Below are positions 1 to 8,917 of a DNA stretch of 64,000 bases, piece by piece; the first letter of the stretch is position 1; every line of letters starts with the position of its first letter. The notes beneath the pieces are model-generated. The model was not told where the DNA came from. It searched no databases and saw nothing but the letters and a program-made list of their open reading frames with translations. The stretch is from positions 1 through 64,000 of the forward strand of contig NZ_RHNW01000009.1 of assembly GCF_003946045.1 (NCBI RefSeq), read 5' to 3'. Origin of the DNA: Levilactobacillus mulengensis (GTDB lineage Bacteria > Bacillota > Bacilli > Lactobacillales > Lactobacillaceae). The position numbers and the translations under genes are program-made.

Positions 1-77
1 CGAACACGGAAGTTAAGCTTTAGCACGCCGATAGTAGTTGGGGGATCGCCCCCTGCGAGGATAGGACGTTGCCACGC
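1..77 (+). rRNA. rrf: 5S ribosomal RNA, 3' part
   Basis: The first 77 bases match the 3' two thirds of a lactobacillar 5S rRNA: the segment around CGAACACGGAAGTTAAGC, the GTAGTTGGGGGATCGCCCCC arm and the terminal GCCACGC. The 5' end lies before the window, so the window starts inside the last gene of an rRNA operon. Confidence 0.93.
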
Positions 78-83
78 GAACGA

Positions 84-111
84 AAGAACCCAGTGATTGG
101 GTTCTTTTTTT
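84..111 (+). terminator. Intrinsic terminator of the rRNA operon
   Basis: An AAGAACCCA / TGGGTTCTT stem followed by seven T residues sits seven bases after the 5S end. The following tRNA gene therefore probably has its own promoter or depends on read-through. Confidence 0.85.
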
Positions 112-149
112 ATTGCCATTTTCTGCGAAATTCGCGATAATGGACTTAT

Positions 150-222
150 GCCGCTTTAGCTCAGAAGGTAGAGCGTTTCCATGGTAAGGAAGAGGTCGTT
201 GGTTCAAATCCAATAAGCGGCT
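150..222 (+). tRNA. tRNA-Thr(GGT)
   Basis: The acceptor stem GCCGCTT/AAGCGGC closes the molecule. The D arm reads TTTAGCTCAGAAGGTAGAGC, the anticodon stem TTTCC/GGAAG holds loop ATGGTAA with anticodon GGT, and the T loop is GGTTCAAATCC. The CCA end is not encoded, since TTA follows. Anticodon GGT reads ACC and ACT threonine codons. Confidence 0.92.
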
Positions 223-251
223 TATCAGCAAGTTTTCAAATTTTCGTTCAG

Positions 252-295
252 AAGGAACCGTACTGGAATAGTATTCCGGTGGGGTTCCTTTTTTT
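252..295 (+). terminator. Terminator after tRNA-Thr
   Basis: The stem AAGGAACC / GGTTCCTT encloses a second small hairpin (GGAATA/TATTCC) and is followed by a run of T. Its position 30 bases after the tRNA fits a tRNA transcript terminator. Confidence 0.8.
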
Positions 296-588
296 GCACG
301 ACGATTTCAAAAATGTTTGCGCAGATTTTGCGCATGATTTTTGAATTCTTAAAAGAATTGCTGCCATCCAAATCATGAAAGTATGGCGTGTTGCAGCGAT
401 ATCAGAATTTCAATGATCCACTGGGTGCTGTGTAGTGTTCTAATGCGGTATGAAAGGCAGAATACCAGAATAAATGCCACAGAGTAAATAACTTTAGATA
501 AGAGCAGTTAATATCATGTGAAGCCTTGTCTTCCTTGCGTTACCGGCTGTATACTTTAGCTGTAACTATTTTTAAGGAGGATGAAATT
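296..588. other. Gene-free stretch with an imperfect palindrome
   Basis: No open frame here has a ribosome binding site. At 308-343 there is a palindrome: CAAAAAT (308-314) pairs with ATTTTTG (337-343), and TGCGC (318-322) with GCGCA (330-334). It could be an operator or a weak bidirectional terminator. The promoter of the CAP-domain gene should lie in this stretch, but I see no clear -35/-10 pair. Confidence 0.4.
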
Positions 589-1374
589 TTGACAACTAAA
601 TGGGGAATTGCGGTCGGTTTGTTACTGGGTTTGATCAGTGCGACTACTGGATTCGCAGCTACGACGCAACCGGCAAAACAGATGACCGTACATTACCGAT
701 CAACTACGGGAAAGACCCTCAAACCCGCCAAACAGATTACGTCGACTGGCGCCACGGTTCAGGCTTATGGCAGTCAGTTTAGTGCCAGTGGGACTGGGAC
801 TTTTGGTAGTGGTGGTACCGGGTACGTTAAAAAGATCAAAGGCTACGTGCCATTTTCACTGAAGAAGGCCTATCATTACAGTCAGCTACCTACCAAGGTG
901 ACCGTGACCTATGTGAAGGAGTCCGTCCTCAATAAAAAAGTCGCTGCGAGTTACCTTAAGCAGTTTAACGCCTACCGGAAGAAGCAAGGGGTTCAACCAT
1001 TGAAGCACCGGAAGAGCTTGCTAAAAAAGGTGAACGTCCGCGCGCATGAACTCTGGATTCGTGACGACCATATTCGCCCTAACGGCAAGTCTTACAACGC
1101 CAAGATGAGTGGTTATGCTGAAACCATGGCAGAGCTACCAGCCTACTACATGCCAGCTGGGATGATGGCCGGGGGCCTTGGCGCCACGCTGGTTTACAAC
1201 GCCAAGGGACATATTACCTACAAAGGCACTGCCAAGACGGCCGTCAACGAGCTGATGACTGTTGACAAGTTACACCGGAATACGGAACTGAATACTTGGG
1301 CCCATTACAGCCAGGTTGGGTTTAGTTTTGCGTCCGATGGCTCGGCCATGATGGCACAATTGTTCCAAATTTAG
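589..1374 (+). CDS. Secreted CAP (SCP/PR1)-domain protein
   Basis: 261 residues. The TTG start at 589 is chosen because an AAGGAGG site lies 9 bases upstream and the protein then begins directly with a signal peptide (MTTKW, hydrophobic core, cleavage near FAA). The middle has MucBP-like sequence (MTVHYRSTTGK, VTVTYVKES). The C-terminal half, from about residue 130, resembles the CAP domain of SEC10/PgrA-type surface proteins (YLKQFNAYRKKQG, VRAHELWIRDDH, HYSQVGFSF). CAP domains are common in secreted lactobacillar proteins and their biochemical role is usually unknown. There is no sorting motif, so it is probably released. It is first in a cluster of three secreted-protein genes with 15- and 11-base gaps. 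Confidence 0.8.
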   Translation: MTTKWGIAVGLLLGLISATTGFAATTQPAKQMTVHYRSTTGKTLKPAKQITSTGATVQAYGSQFSASGTGTFGSGGTGYVKKIKGYVPFSLKKAYHYSQLPTKVTVTYVKESVLNKKVAASYLKQFNAYRKKQGVQPLKHRKSLLKKVNVRAHELWIRDDHIRPNGKSYNAKMSGYAETMAELPAYYMPAGMMAGGLGATLVYNAKGHITYKGTAKTAVNELMTVDKLHRNTELNTWAHYSQVGFSFASDGSAMMAQLFQI

Positions 1375-1389
1375 GTTAGGAGATCGCAT

Positions 1390-2292
1390 ATGTTTAAGCA
1401 ACTTAGTTTAGGGCTCGCTGTCGGCTTAGCAGTCTTGGGCCTCGGCGTGACCGCACAAGCCGCTAGCAGCCAACAACTCGTTTCACAAAAATCGGTGACC
1501 CGGTATGGTCAGGTGACCGGTAACGTTAAGGGCAAGTTATACGCCTTTAAAACCACTGGTCAGGCGTTAACCTTAACGGCGACGCACCAGTTGAAGAATT
1601 ATCCACACACGGCTTGGATCGTTAGTAAGTCCGCTGTTATTCAAAAGACGAACGGTAAGCACTATCGGTACAGCTACGTGACGTCGACCAGCTCTAAGAC
1701 CAAAAAGACGGTGAGTGGTTGGGTCTGGGCACACTACCTTAAGACGCCAACGACCGTTAAACTCGGCGCGCCCTATGTTAGCCAGCAGGCGGTGAAGGCC
1801 TGGATGGGGTGTGAGTCAGCCAGTTTACTTGAGGGGTTACATTACAAGGGCGTCTTGACCTCAACCGGCTTGGTGGCCTTTATGAAACACCTGCCACGTA
1901 GCAAAAATAACAACCCTAATAATGGGTTTGCCGGGAGTCCTTACAAAGTGACGCCGGGTGTATTCCAATCCATTTTTCCTAAGCCACTGGCCAAGTGGGG
2001 GAACCGGTATGAGCCGGTGAAGAATATCAGTGGGGCCAAGTTAGCTAAGTTACGGGCACAACTCCGGCTACATAATCCCGTGGTGGTCTATGTGACCTTG
2101 CATTTTGCGAAGGCGCAATATGGCCATTATTTCTGGGGGACCGGCATCAATAATAGTCACGTGATGTTGCTTGATGGTTATAAGTCTGGCGCGTATCACG
2201 TGGCCGACCCGAACCATGGCAAATATTGGGTCAGCGCTAAGAAATTTGCACGGAGTTATAATTACAAACATTTCGCCGTTGCCATTCAGTAA
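1390..2292 (+). CDS. Secreted C39-like (peptidase_C39_2) protein with SH3-like domain
   Basis: 300 residues with an N-terminal signal peptide (cleavage near AQA). Residues about 25-120 look like a GW/SH3-type wall-binding module (WIVSKSAVIQK, SGWVWAHYLK). The C-terminal part has the layout of papain-like C39 peptidases: a cysteine in WMGCESASLLEGL near residue 140, a histidine in NSHVMLLDGY and an aspartate in HVADPNHGKYW. A role in peptide or wall-protein cleavage is inferred from family membership only. An AGGAG site precedes the ATG. It shares a unit with the CAP gene upstream and a frameshifted paralogue downstream. Confidence 0.82.
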   Translation: MFKQLSLGLAVGLAVLGLGVTAQAASSQQLVSQKSVTRYGQVTGNVKGKLYAFKTTGQALTLTATHQLKNYPHTAWIVSKSAVIQKTNGKHYRYSYVTSTSSKTKKTVSGWVWAHYLKTPTTVKLGAPYVSQQAVKAWMGCESASLLEGLHYKGVLTSTGLVAFMKHLPRSKNNNPNNGFAGSPYKVTPGVFQSIFPKPLAKWGNRYEPVKNISGAKLAKLRAQLRLHNPVVVYVTLHFAKAQYGHYFWGTGINNSHVMLLDGYKSGAYHVADPNHGKYWVSAKKFARSYNYKHFAVAIQ

Positions 2293-2303
2293 GAGATAGG
2301 AGA

Positions 2304-3159
2304 ATGAATATGTCAAAGTGGCCAAAAATCTTTACCGGGTTTGTCGTTGCCCTCGGCTTACTAGGACTGAGCCAAGCAGCTAGTGCTAGCAGCTACACCG
2401 TTAAATCCGGGCGGACCTACAATTCCCGCATCGTTCGGAGCAAGGGGTGGCGGCTATGGAATCAGCCGTACACCAAGCAAGCCAAAGCGTTAGGCAAAAC
2501 GGGCAAGCTGAGCGGTCAGTTGGTCCAGGTGAATCAGGTGGCCAAGCAAGGAAACGACACGTACTTCCAAATCAGTCGGCGGGGACACAACTACGGTTGG
2601 CTCAACGCCCAGGGGTTGAAGAAGACCAGTCGTTACGTGTTACCGTACACCTACACCAGTCAACTGTACCCGTTGTACGCGCCGAATGCTTGTGAGGCGG
2701 CCAGCATGAAGATGGCGTTGTCGGTAGGGCATCGCGACCAAGACCAACTTGAAGACCATCATCACGAAGATGCCTAAGGCCAAGACGCCTAGCAAGGGCT
2801 TCGTGGGTAATCCGTACACGGAGAGTCGTCCAGGGGAGACCCGGACCATTTATCCCAAACCGCTAACGGCCTATACCAAAACGTATGATGCTCAGGCTAA
2901 AAATATTACCGGCGCCAGCAAGCAACAGCTGATTACGGAAGTCAAACGCGGCAATGCCGTCATCTTTTCTGGGGCTTGGCGCATGCAAGGCTTCCGTCCC
3001 TATCACGTTTTAGCGCTGGTTGGCTATCAACGTGGACAATTTTTAGTTGCTGATCCATATATGAAAAAGAGCTGGCCAAATAAAACTTATTGGACCAAAT
3101 CGTCAAACTTTATGAAGGTGTACCAATCCCGGCATTCACGGGCAATTACAGTACGTTAA
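2304..3159 (+). pseudogene. Frameshifted secreted C39-like peptidase
   Basis: The first frame (2304-2777) gives a signal peptide (cleavage near ASA), an SH3-like domain (YGWLNAQGLKK) and the catalytic cysteine region APNACEAASMKMALSV. It then runs out of frame. The second frame continues the same protein (GIATKTNLKTIITKMPKA onward) with the histidine (YHVLALVGY) and aspartate (VADPYMKK) motifs, ending at 3159. Removing one G from GGG at 2727-2729 restores a single frame, so a one-base insertion is the simplest explanation. The shift separates the nucleophile from the other catalytic residues. It may be a true pseudogene, a phase-variable gene or a sequencing error. It is a paralogue of the preceding gene. 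Confidence 0.78.
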
Positions 3160-3164
3160 TTAAA

Positions 3165-3204
3165 AAAATGGAATCACCGCTCGAAGGCGGTGGTTCCATT
3201 TTTG
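3165..3204 (+). terminator. Terminator of the secreted-protein cluster
   Basis: The stem AAATGGAATCACCGC / GCGGTGGTTCCATTT has a 6-base loop and a terminal T run, 6 bases after the frameshifted peptidase gene. Confidence 0.85.
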
Positions 3205-3313
3205 ATTGTGTACAACGAATTGTGTTTTCTTCTGCGTATCAACCTGATAGGATATTGTTTATCGGAGAGAGAACAACAGACAATCAAATTTAAAAACTTT
3301 GGGGGAAAAGATC

Positions 3314-6300
3314 ATGACACAACACGTACGCACAAGTTTATGGTTAACGGCGGCAGCAACTCTGGTGGGGGCAGGAATGCTGATGACGGATGACCAAAGT
3401 AAGCACGTCTTTGCCGCAACGTTGGACGCCCAACACCGCGTGGTCGAAACTGGCGATTTAAAACCCGGCGACCGGTTGGACAAGGAAATGACGAACACCT
3501 ACTTACAAGAAATTGTTTTGCAAGCGCTTAATCGCGAAAATCAAAGCCGCAAGAAATGGCAAGAGTTTTCTGAAGTGAAGGTTCGGGACGTTGCCCATAT
3601 CAAGCGGCTGGCCATTTCAACGGAAAACACCATTTACGGAACCAATATTCCGACCGGTGAATTCACCTTGAACGGGTTGAAATACTTCACCGACTTGGAA
3701 GAACTTTCGTTGGATGGGTCCGTCCGGAACTTTGATGACAAGAACCATTTCTCAGCTGGTCAAAAACCCGTTTGTCAGGGACAGGGGAAAATTACCCGAC
3801 TGAAACAGCTCGAACGACTCCACAAGCTCAAGTCAGTCGACCTGAGCAACAACATGATCAGGGACATTAGCTCGTTGGCCGGGCTTCCCGAGTTGTCGGT
3901 ACTGCGACTTGAAGGGTGTCGCATCAAGGACTTCTCCCCACTGAAGGGGACGAACTTTGATGTCCTGAAGCTTGCTGGTCAGGTCATCACCGATAACAGC
4001 CGGTTGAAGGGCCAGACGGTCAACGCCCATTTGGCCAACGACTTTATCTGGGTCGACGGTACGAAGAAGCAGATGACCGCCGCTCAAGAATTTGGCATCA
4101 CCTCCTACTATCAGGAGTACCGCGATGAGCTGGGAGAATGGCAAATGACGACGCGTTTCTACAAACCACGTTTCAGCGGGGGTAAGGCAACGCCCAACAC
4201 CCAAGATTATGGCTTGGACTTTAAGGACTTAGCCATTCAGGAAAAGGTGCGGAAGACGGATACGATTGGTGAAGGTAAGGTTGCGAACGCCGGTCAAGAT
4301 AACCGATACGCCATGATCGGTGAGGTATTAGGGGATGACGGCAAGCCAATTTGGACGTACATTGACACCTATTCATCCAACGTTTATCCAGCGCCAGTCA
4401 CGGTTTCTTACGTTGATGAAAACGGCAAGACCTTGAGCGAGGACGTCGTGCTGAAGGACAATCTAGGCGTGGCGTACACAGCGGAAGAAAAGAAAATTGC
4501 CGGCTACAAACTGAAAAAGGTTGAGGGCCAAGCAAGTGGAACATTTACCGAAGAAAAGCAGACTGTGACCTTCGTTTATGAAGCGGATGGAAATGGCAGC
4601 GGTTCCAATGGTAGTGATAACAACAACGGTGATGGTGACACGAACACCGGGAATGGCGATGGCGGTTCAGATGCAGGGAATGGCGATGGCGGTTCAGATG
4701 CAGGGAATGGCGATGGCGGTTCCGACGCAGGAAACGGCGATGGCGGTTCCGACGCAGGTAACGGCGATGGCGGCTCTGATGCTGGGAATGGCGATGGTGG
4801 CTCCGATGCTGGGAACGGTGATGGCGGTTCCGACGCAGGTAACGGCGATGGTGGCCCCGACGCAGGAAACGGTGATGGCGGTTCCGACGCAGGAAACGGT
4901 GATGGCGGTTCCGACGCTGGAAATGGCGATGGCGGTTCCGACGCAGGAAACGGCGATGGCGGCTCGGATGCTGGAAACGGCGATAGTGGTTCCGATGCCG
5001 GGAATGGTAACGGCGGTTCCGACGCAGGAAACGGCGATGGCGGTTCCGACGCAGGAAACGGCGATGGCGGCTCAGATGCAGGGAATGGTAACGGCGGCTC
5101 TGGTTCAGGTGGTGGTAACGATGGCAACGTGACTGGTCCTGGCGGTAATGGTTCTGGCAACGGCGGTAGCAACGGTGAGGACAATGGTTCTGACGGTTCG
5201 GATGGTTCCGGCGATGGCGGTTCTGGTTCTGGGAGCGGTGACGACGGAGATGAAAATGATACTGGTGTAGATGGCGATTCCGACGGTGATGATTCTGACG
5301 ATGGAGACGGATCTAACAACGGGGATGGTTCCGGCAATGGGGATGGTTCCGATAACGGGAACGGTTCTGGTGATGGAAACGGCTCTGATAACGGAGACGG
5401 CTCTGGTAACGGAAACGGTTCCGACAACGGAAATGGTTCTGGCGATGGAAACGGCTCTGGTAACGGGGATGGTTCCGGTAACGGAGACGGCTCTGGTAAC
5501 GGGAACGGCTCTGGTAATGGAAACGGCTCTGGTAACGGAGATGGTTCCGGCAACGGGAACGGTTCTGGCAATGGAAACGGTTCCGACAACGGAAATGGTT
5601 CTGGCGATGGAAATGGTTCTGGCGATGGAAATGGTTCTGGCGATGGAAACGGCTCTGGTAACGGGGATGGTTCCGGTAACGGTGACGGCTCTGGTAACGG
5701 AAACGGTTCTGGTAATGGAGATGGTTCCGGCAACGGAGACGGCTCTGGTGATGGAAACGGCTCTGGTAACGGAGATGGTTCCGGCAACGGGAATGGTTCT
5801 GGTGATGGCTCTGGCAATGGAGACGGCTCTGGTAACGGGAACGGTTCTGGAGATGGCGACGGCTCTGGTAACGGAAGCGGTTCTGGCAACGGGGATGGTT
5901 CCGGCAACGGCAACGGATCTGGTAACGGCAATGGAAATGGGTCCAATACTGGAGACGGCTCTAACTCGGGTAACAACACCGATGACAATAACAACGACAC
6001 CGGCGTTGGCTCCGGCAATGGCTCTGGTAGCAACACGGGTGGTGCCGGAAATGGTAACAACAATGGTAGCACCGGGGGTTCCGGGTCCAACACTGGTGGT
6101 AACAACGGCAATGCTAACGGCAATAACCAAGGCGGTGGGGGCACGGGCACTGGCGACGGTCACAACACCGGCAATAGCAACAGTAGCACCGGAAATGGAA
6201 CTGGGAACACCACCGGCTCAGGTAATGGGACGACCGACGTCAGCACGGGAACGACTGGCAATGGTACCGGCAGTAGCACAACTGGCGATACTGGCAGCGT

Positions 6301-6637
6301 GACGGGAACGGTAAGTCCTGACGATACGGGCGACCAAAACGTTACGGGTTCCGCAGCAGACACGTTAACGGGTGGGACATCATCGACCAACGACGACGAT
6401 GCGCCAACCGGACTAAGTTACAGCGGGTCTGGTTCCACTGGCTCAACGGGGTCGACTGGCGGTAGCGGTTCCGGGAGTTACGGCCACAGTGGCAGTACAA
6501 TTGGTGGGCAGACCGGAAACGGTATTTTACCACAAGCCAATGAGCAACAATCTTCCGCTGCTTGGGTAGGTGCCCTGTTAACGGTCCTCACACTGGGTGG
6601 TTGGAAATTGGTCAACCGCAAACGGCGTCAGAACTAG
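3314..6637 (+). CDS. LPXTG-like wall-anchored adhesin with LRR, MucBP and Ser/Gly/Asn/Asp repeats
   Basis: 1107 residues. The ATG at 3314 is chosen because a GGGGGAAAAG site precedes it. Order: signal peptide (about residues 1-34); unique N-terminal region; leucine-rich repeats about residues 165-235 ([37 protein letters not shown]); a MucBP domain about 355-420 ([16 protein letters not shown]); a low-complexity stalk about 425-1050 of sixteen 9-residue NGDGGSDAG units followed by 6-residue [14 protein letters not shown] units; then the sorting tail ILPQANE, a hydrophobic segment and KRRQN. LRR plus MucBP suggests internalin-like adhesion to mucin or other glycans at the cell surface. The sorting motif carries Ala where lactobacillar LPQT motifs have Thr, so anchoring may be weak. 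Repeat copy number is likely variable. Confidence 0.85.
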   Translation: MTQHVRTSLWLTAAATLVGAGMLMTDDQSKHVFAATLDAQHRVVETGDLKPGDRLDKEMTNTYLQEIVLQALNRENQSRKKWQEFSEVKVRDVAHIKRLAISTENTIYGTNIPTGEFTLNGLKYFTDLEELSLDGSVRNFDDKNHFSAGQKPVCQGQGKITRLKQLERLHKLKSVDLSNNMIRDISSLAGLPELSVLRLEGCRIKDFSPLKGTNFDVLKLAGQVITDNSRLKGQTVNAHLANDFIWVDGTKKQMTAAQEFGITSYYQEYRDELGEWQMTTRFYKPRFSGGKATPNTQDYGLDFKDLAIQEKVRKTDTIGEGKVANAGQDNRYAMIGEVLGDDGKPIWTYIDTYSSNVYPAPVTVSYVDENGKTLSEDVVLKDNLGVAYTAEEKKIAGYKLKKVEGQASGTFTEEKQTVTFVYEADGNGSGSNGSDNNNGDGDTNTGNGDGGSDAGNGDGGSDAGNGDGGSDAGNGDGGSDAGNGDGGSDAGNGDGGSDAGNGDGGSDAGNGDGGPDAGNGDGGSDAGNGDGGSDAGNGDGGSDAGNGDGGSDAGNGDSGSDAGNGNGGSDAGNGDGGSDAGNGDGGSDAGNGNGGSGSGGGNDGNVTGPGGNGSGNGGSNGEDNGSDGSDGSGDGGSGSGSGDDGDENDTGVDGDSDGDDSDDGDGSNNGDGSGNGDGSDNGNGSGDGNGSDNGDGSGNGNGSDNGNGSGDGNGSGNGDGSGNGDGSGNGNGSGNGNGSGNGDGSGNGNGSGNGNGSDNGNGSGDGNGSGDGNGSGDGNGSGNGDGSGNGDGSGNGNGSGNGDGSGNGDGSGDGNGSGNGDGSGNGNGSGDGSGNGDGSGNGNGSGDGDGSGNGSGSGNGDGSGNGNGSGNGNGNGSNTGDGSNSGNNTDDNNNDTGVGSGNGSGSNTGGAGNGNNNGSTGGSGSNTGGNNGNANGNNQGGGGTGTGDGHNTGNSNSSTGNGTGNTTGSGNGTTDVSTGTTGNGTGSSTTGDTGSVTGTVSPDDTGDQNVTGSAADTLTGGTSSTNDDDAPTGLSYSGSGSTGSTGSTGGSGSGSYGHSGSTIGGQTGNGILPQANEQQSSAAWVGALLTVLTLGGWKLVNRKRRQN
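4652..5085 (+). repeat. 27-base coding repeat array (about 16 units)
   Basis: Sixteen near-identical 27-base units encode NGDGGSDAG, with variants [13 protein letters not shown] and NGGSDAG. The units differ mainly at third codon positions, so the amino-acid pattern is kept while codons drift. Confidence 0.9.
5308..5945 (+). repeat. 18-base coding repeat array (GNGSGN/DGDGSG units)
   Basis: Roughly 35 degenerate 18-base units encode alternating G-N/D-G-S-G/D-N/D. The array forms the outer stalk of the adhesin. Because of the repeats, long spurious open frames exist on other frames and on the minus strand. Confidence 0.85.
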
Positions 6638-6759
6638 CACGCACACCTGCAGAATAGAAGCAGTAGCGGATCACTGAAAAATAGGCGTTAGAAAAAGCAC
6701 TAATCCAGTGGTTACCTGATATAGCTAATAGGTATTTTAAAAATTAAAGGAGGCTGGCT

Positions 6760-6939
6760 ATGGAATCAAACAAGTCGACAGCACCGGTTGCTGGGATAAC
6801 GACCGGACAGTGCGGCGAAATGGCACCAGCTAAAGACACACACAAGTCGTTGCGGACTGGGGGAGTCCCGTTGCGACAACCAGCGACACCGTTGGTTTGG
6901 CTGGGAACACTGTTGACGGTGCTACGGGGGCGCCAATAA
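6760..6939 (+). CDS. 59-residue protein with a tail resembling a wall-sorting signal
   Basis: ATG at 6760 follows a perfect AAAGGAGG site (6746-6753) by 6 bases and the frame runs to TAA at 6937-6939. The protein starts MESNKSTAPVAG, has one cysteine (TTGQCGEM) and ends in a short hydrophobic stretch, VWLGTLLTVLRGRQ. That ending matches the tail of the adjacent adhesin (WVGALLTVL) residue by residue but lacks an LPxT motif. It may be a decayed remnant of a second wall-anchored protein or a small membrane peptide. The strong ribosome binding site argues that it is translated. No family recognised. Confidence 0.55.
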   Translation: MESNKSTAPVAGITTGQCGEMAPAKDTHKSLRTGGVPLRQPATPLVWLGTLLTVLRGRQ

Positions 6940-6990
6940 GAATCAGCGAAGCAAGCTAAGGACTAGCAACGCCAAGGAGTAGGAAAGTTA

Positions 6991-7031
6991 AAAGGTATGG
7001 CCCGTCAGTCGACGAGGTCATACCTTTTTTT
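6991..7031. terminator. Bidirectional terminator
   Basis: The stem AAAGGTATG / CATACCTTT has flanking A and T runs on both sides. It can end the adhesin-side transcript and, read on the minus strand, the Nudix transcript that stops at 7033. Confidence 0.82.
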
Positions 7032-7032
7032 G

Positions 7033-7563
7033 TCAGGAATCAATTTGACTGTGTTGTTGGATGTGCGCCCAGGCACGCTGGAGTTCCTGGGTGTAGGCGT
7101 TGAAGCCAATTTGTTTGAGGTGCTCGTGAGCGGCTGACAGATCAAAGTAGGCCACCCGCTGGAGTTCCTCCGTCTGAATCGTCAGTGCGCTTGCCGGTTG
7201 GTCCGTTTGAAAGGCGAACCAGGCTTCAATCCAGTGGGAATGGGGCTGGAGTAGGTAGTTGTCCGCTGGTGTGACCGGCAAATCCAGTCCCAGTTCTTCC
7301 GCCATTTCACGGTGCATGGCGGCCGTAATGGTCTCGCCAGCGACGACGGAACCGCCGACGGAACAATCCCAGCAGTCCGGAAAATTCAGCTTGTTGGGCG
7401 ATCGCTTTTGTAGGAGCACTTCGCCCGCTGGATTGAAAATAAAGGCGTCCACGACCAAATGAAATTCACCGGCGCGCACGGGGTTGCGCCGCTGCTGTTG
7501 ACCGACGCGTTGCAGACGCCGGTTATAAATATCCCAATACTCACTTAAACGATCCGCGGCCAT
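7033..7563 (-). CDS. Nudix hydrolase
   Basis: 176 residues from the ATG at 7563, which lies 9 bases after AAGGAG. An ATG three codons earlier abuts the site and is less likely. The Nudix box is complete: GGSVVAGE (GX5E) followed by REMAEELGL (REUXEEXGU) at about residues 68-95. The N-terminal part (DRLSEYWDIYNRR, HLVVDAFIFNPAGEVLLQKRS) resembles YfcD/isopentenyl-diphosphate-isomerase-like Nudix proteins. It should hydrolyse a nucleoside diphosphate linked to another group, with Mg2+, in the cytoplasm. The substrate cannot be read from sequence. It appears to be a single-gene unit. Confidence 0.85.
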   Translation of the reverse strand: MAADRLSEYWDIYNRRLQRVGQQQRRNPVRAGEFHLVVDAFIFNPAGEVLLQKRSPNKLNFPDCWDCSVGGSVVAGETITAAMHREMAEELGLDLPVTPADNYLLQPHSHWIEAWFAFQTDQPASALTIQTEELQRVAYFDLSAAHEHLKQIGFNAYTQELQRAWAHIQQHSQIDS

Positions 7564-7640
7564 ACCGGTCATCTCCTTACCTTTTAGTCTAGCGTACCAC
7601 TTTTAGGACAAAACGTTGACCGTTAAATGTACTGAAGGGC

Positions 7641-8279
7641 TTAGGCTTCGTCGTAGCGAGTAATCTCAAACTGATGATTTTCATACTTAGCCATGTAGAT
7701 GTCGCGCACGTTCTGAACGCCGTGTTGCTTCAGTTGCGCCATGAGCCAGGTTTCATCGTGACTCATCAATTCTAAAACGTCGTAGTCAATCTGTCCGTCC
7801 ACGATGACCGGGTAGCGAATGGAGCCATCACCTTGACGGAGCACGGTCAGGCTCCCGTTCTGCTCGACGATGGCGCGTTTAACGTCATCAATTTGGTAAA
7901 CGCCCGCCGTTCGGAGCTTGAAGTCAATTTCCTTGGCGGATAAATTGGCCTTTAAACAATTGTGAACGAGTAACTGGCCGTTACGGATCACCGTGATGGG
8001 GCCGCCGTCAATGAATTTGCCAACGGCCCGGACGTGAATCTTGAGGTAGCGGGTGACCAGTATCAGCAGTGACCAAATCAGTAACACCATGATGAACTGG
8101 ATTAAGGTCACGGCCGAGTTATAGATGACCCCACCAACGATTCCCCCTAAAACATAGTTCTGCACTTGGTCGATAGCGGAGGTGGGGGCCAGATTACCTT
8201 TCCCCGAGAAATTGATCAGGAGAGTCATAAAAATAAAGCCAACCAGTAGTTTAATAAAAACGTCTGAATAAATGAACAT
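7641..8279 (-). CDS. DUF421 membrane protein (YetF/YcaP family)
   Basis: 212 residues. Three hydrophobic segments in the first 80 residues are followed by the DUF421 cytoplasmic domain (FIDGGPITVIRNGQ, CLKANLSAKEIDFKLRTAGV, IRYPVIVDGQ). Family members form membrane-bound assemblies, and some affect stress or spore-coat properties in Bacillus. The role here is unknown. It starts three bases after the DUF3290 gene ends, a pairing seen repeatedly in lactobacilli, so the two proteins probably act together at the membrane. Confidence 0.85.
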   Translation of the reverse strand: MFIYSDVFIKLLVGFIFMTLLINFSGKGNLAPTSAIDQVQNYVLGGIVGGVIYNSAVTLIQFIMVLLIWSLLILVTRYLKIHVRAVGKFIDGGPITVIRNGQLLVHNCLKANLSAKEIDFKLRTAGVYQIDDVKRAIVEQNGSLTVLRQGDGSIRYPVIVDGQIDYDVLELMSHDETWLMAQLKQHGVQNVRDIYMAKYENHQFEITRYDEA

Positions 8280-8282
8280 AGG

Positions 8283-8729
8283 TTACTCCTTTACCAGTGT
8301 AATTTTCGGTCGGTGTAAGTGGACCTTTTCTAAAACGTAGGCGGACCCATCGGCGTTGTAATCCAAGCGGTAATAGCCTTGCGGGGCCTTGATTAATAAA
8401 TTGGTATTCGTGTTGGTCGCGTTGACCGCCAACTGCGTGGGGGCCACGTGCAACTGCTTGGCGACGGTGGTGACGGTACTGGTAATCTCACCGGTCTGTT
8501 CGGTTGCCGACCTTAAGGAGACCAGACTGTTGATTTGAAAGCCCAGGACGAGTAAAAGTAAGGTTCCAGTAATAATACTCATATCTTTATATTTAAGGTT
8601 CCACCGGTGGCGTAAGTAGTAAACGAATAAACCAATGAAAACAATTAAGAGGGCAATTAACAGGCCGATGCGGGCGTATTGCCAGGTATTGTGATGATTG
8701 GTTAGATACCCATAAGTATAGAATGTCAT
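8283..8729 (-). CDS. DUF3290 membrane protein
   Basis: 148 residues with two transmembrane segments (about 20-42 and 52-72) and an extracytoplasmic C-terminal domain rich in Thr and Asn (ITSTVTTVAKQLHV, NATNTNTNLLIKAPQGYYRLDY). This matches the DUF3290 family. It is the first gene of a two-gene minus-strand operon with DUF421. No biochemical function is known. Confidence 0.82.
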   Translation of the reverse strand: MTFYTYGYLTNHHNTWQYARIGLLIALLIVFIGLFVYYLRHRWNLKYKDMSIITGTLLLLVLGFQINSLVSLRSATEQTGEITSTVTTVAKQLHVAPTQLAVNATNTNTNLLIKAPQGYYRLDYNADGSAYVLEKVHLHRPKITLVKE

Positions 8730-8917
8730 CGTGTACTCCCTTCAATAGTTACTAGGGGATATTTTATCACGAAATGGCGGTTGCTGGTCGGACCATGTTT
8801 GCGGAGGAGTCGTTTCAATTGTTAGATATTAAGCTAACTTGGCAACCTGGCCAATTAACATTTTAATTAAGAAACGATTAGAGTATAATGAGAATATTTA
8901 TATTAGGAGGGACCACC

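Noticed and set aside
13-231. 72-residue frame on the minus strand
   Set aside because: It is antisense to the 5S rRNA end and the tRNA-Thr gene; this type of spurious frame is common over RNA genes.
4576-6150. 524-residue Pro/Glu/Ser-rich frame on the minus strand, and further long frames at 5105-6163, 4578-5132 and 5271-6302
   Set aside because: All are shadows of the GGT/GGC/GAT-rich repeat codons of the adhesin. The repeats avoid stops in several frames. None has a ribosome binding site.
4587-6470. CRISPR array
   Set aside because: The repeats are contiguous 27- and 18-base coding units without unique spacers and lie inside the adhesin gene.
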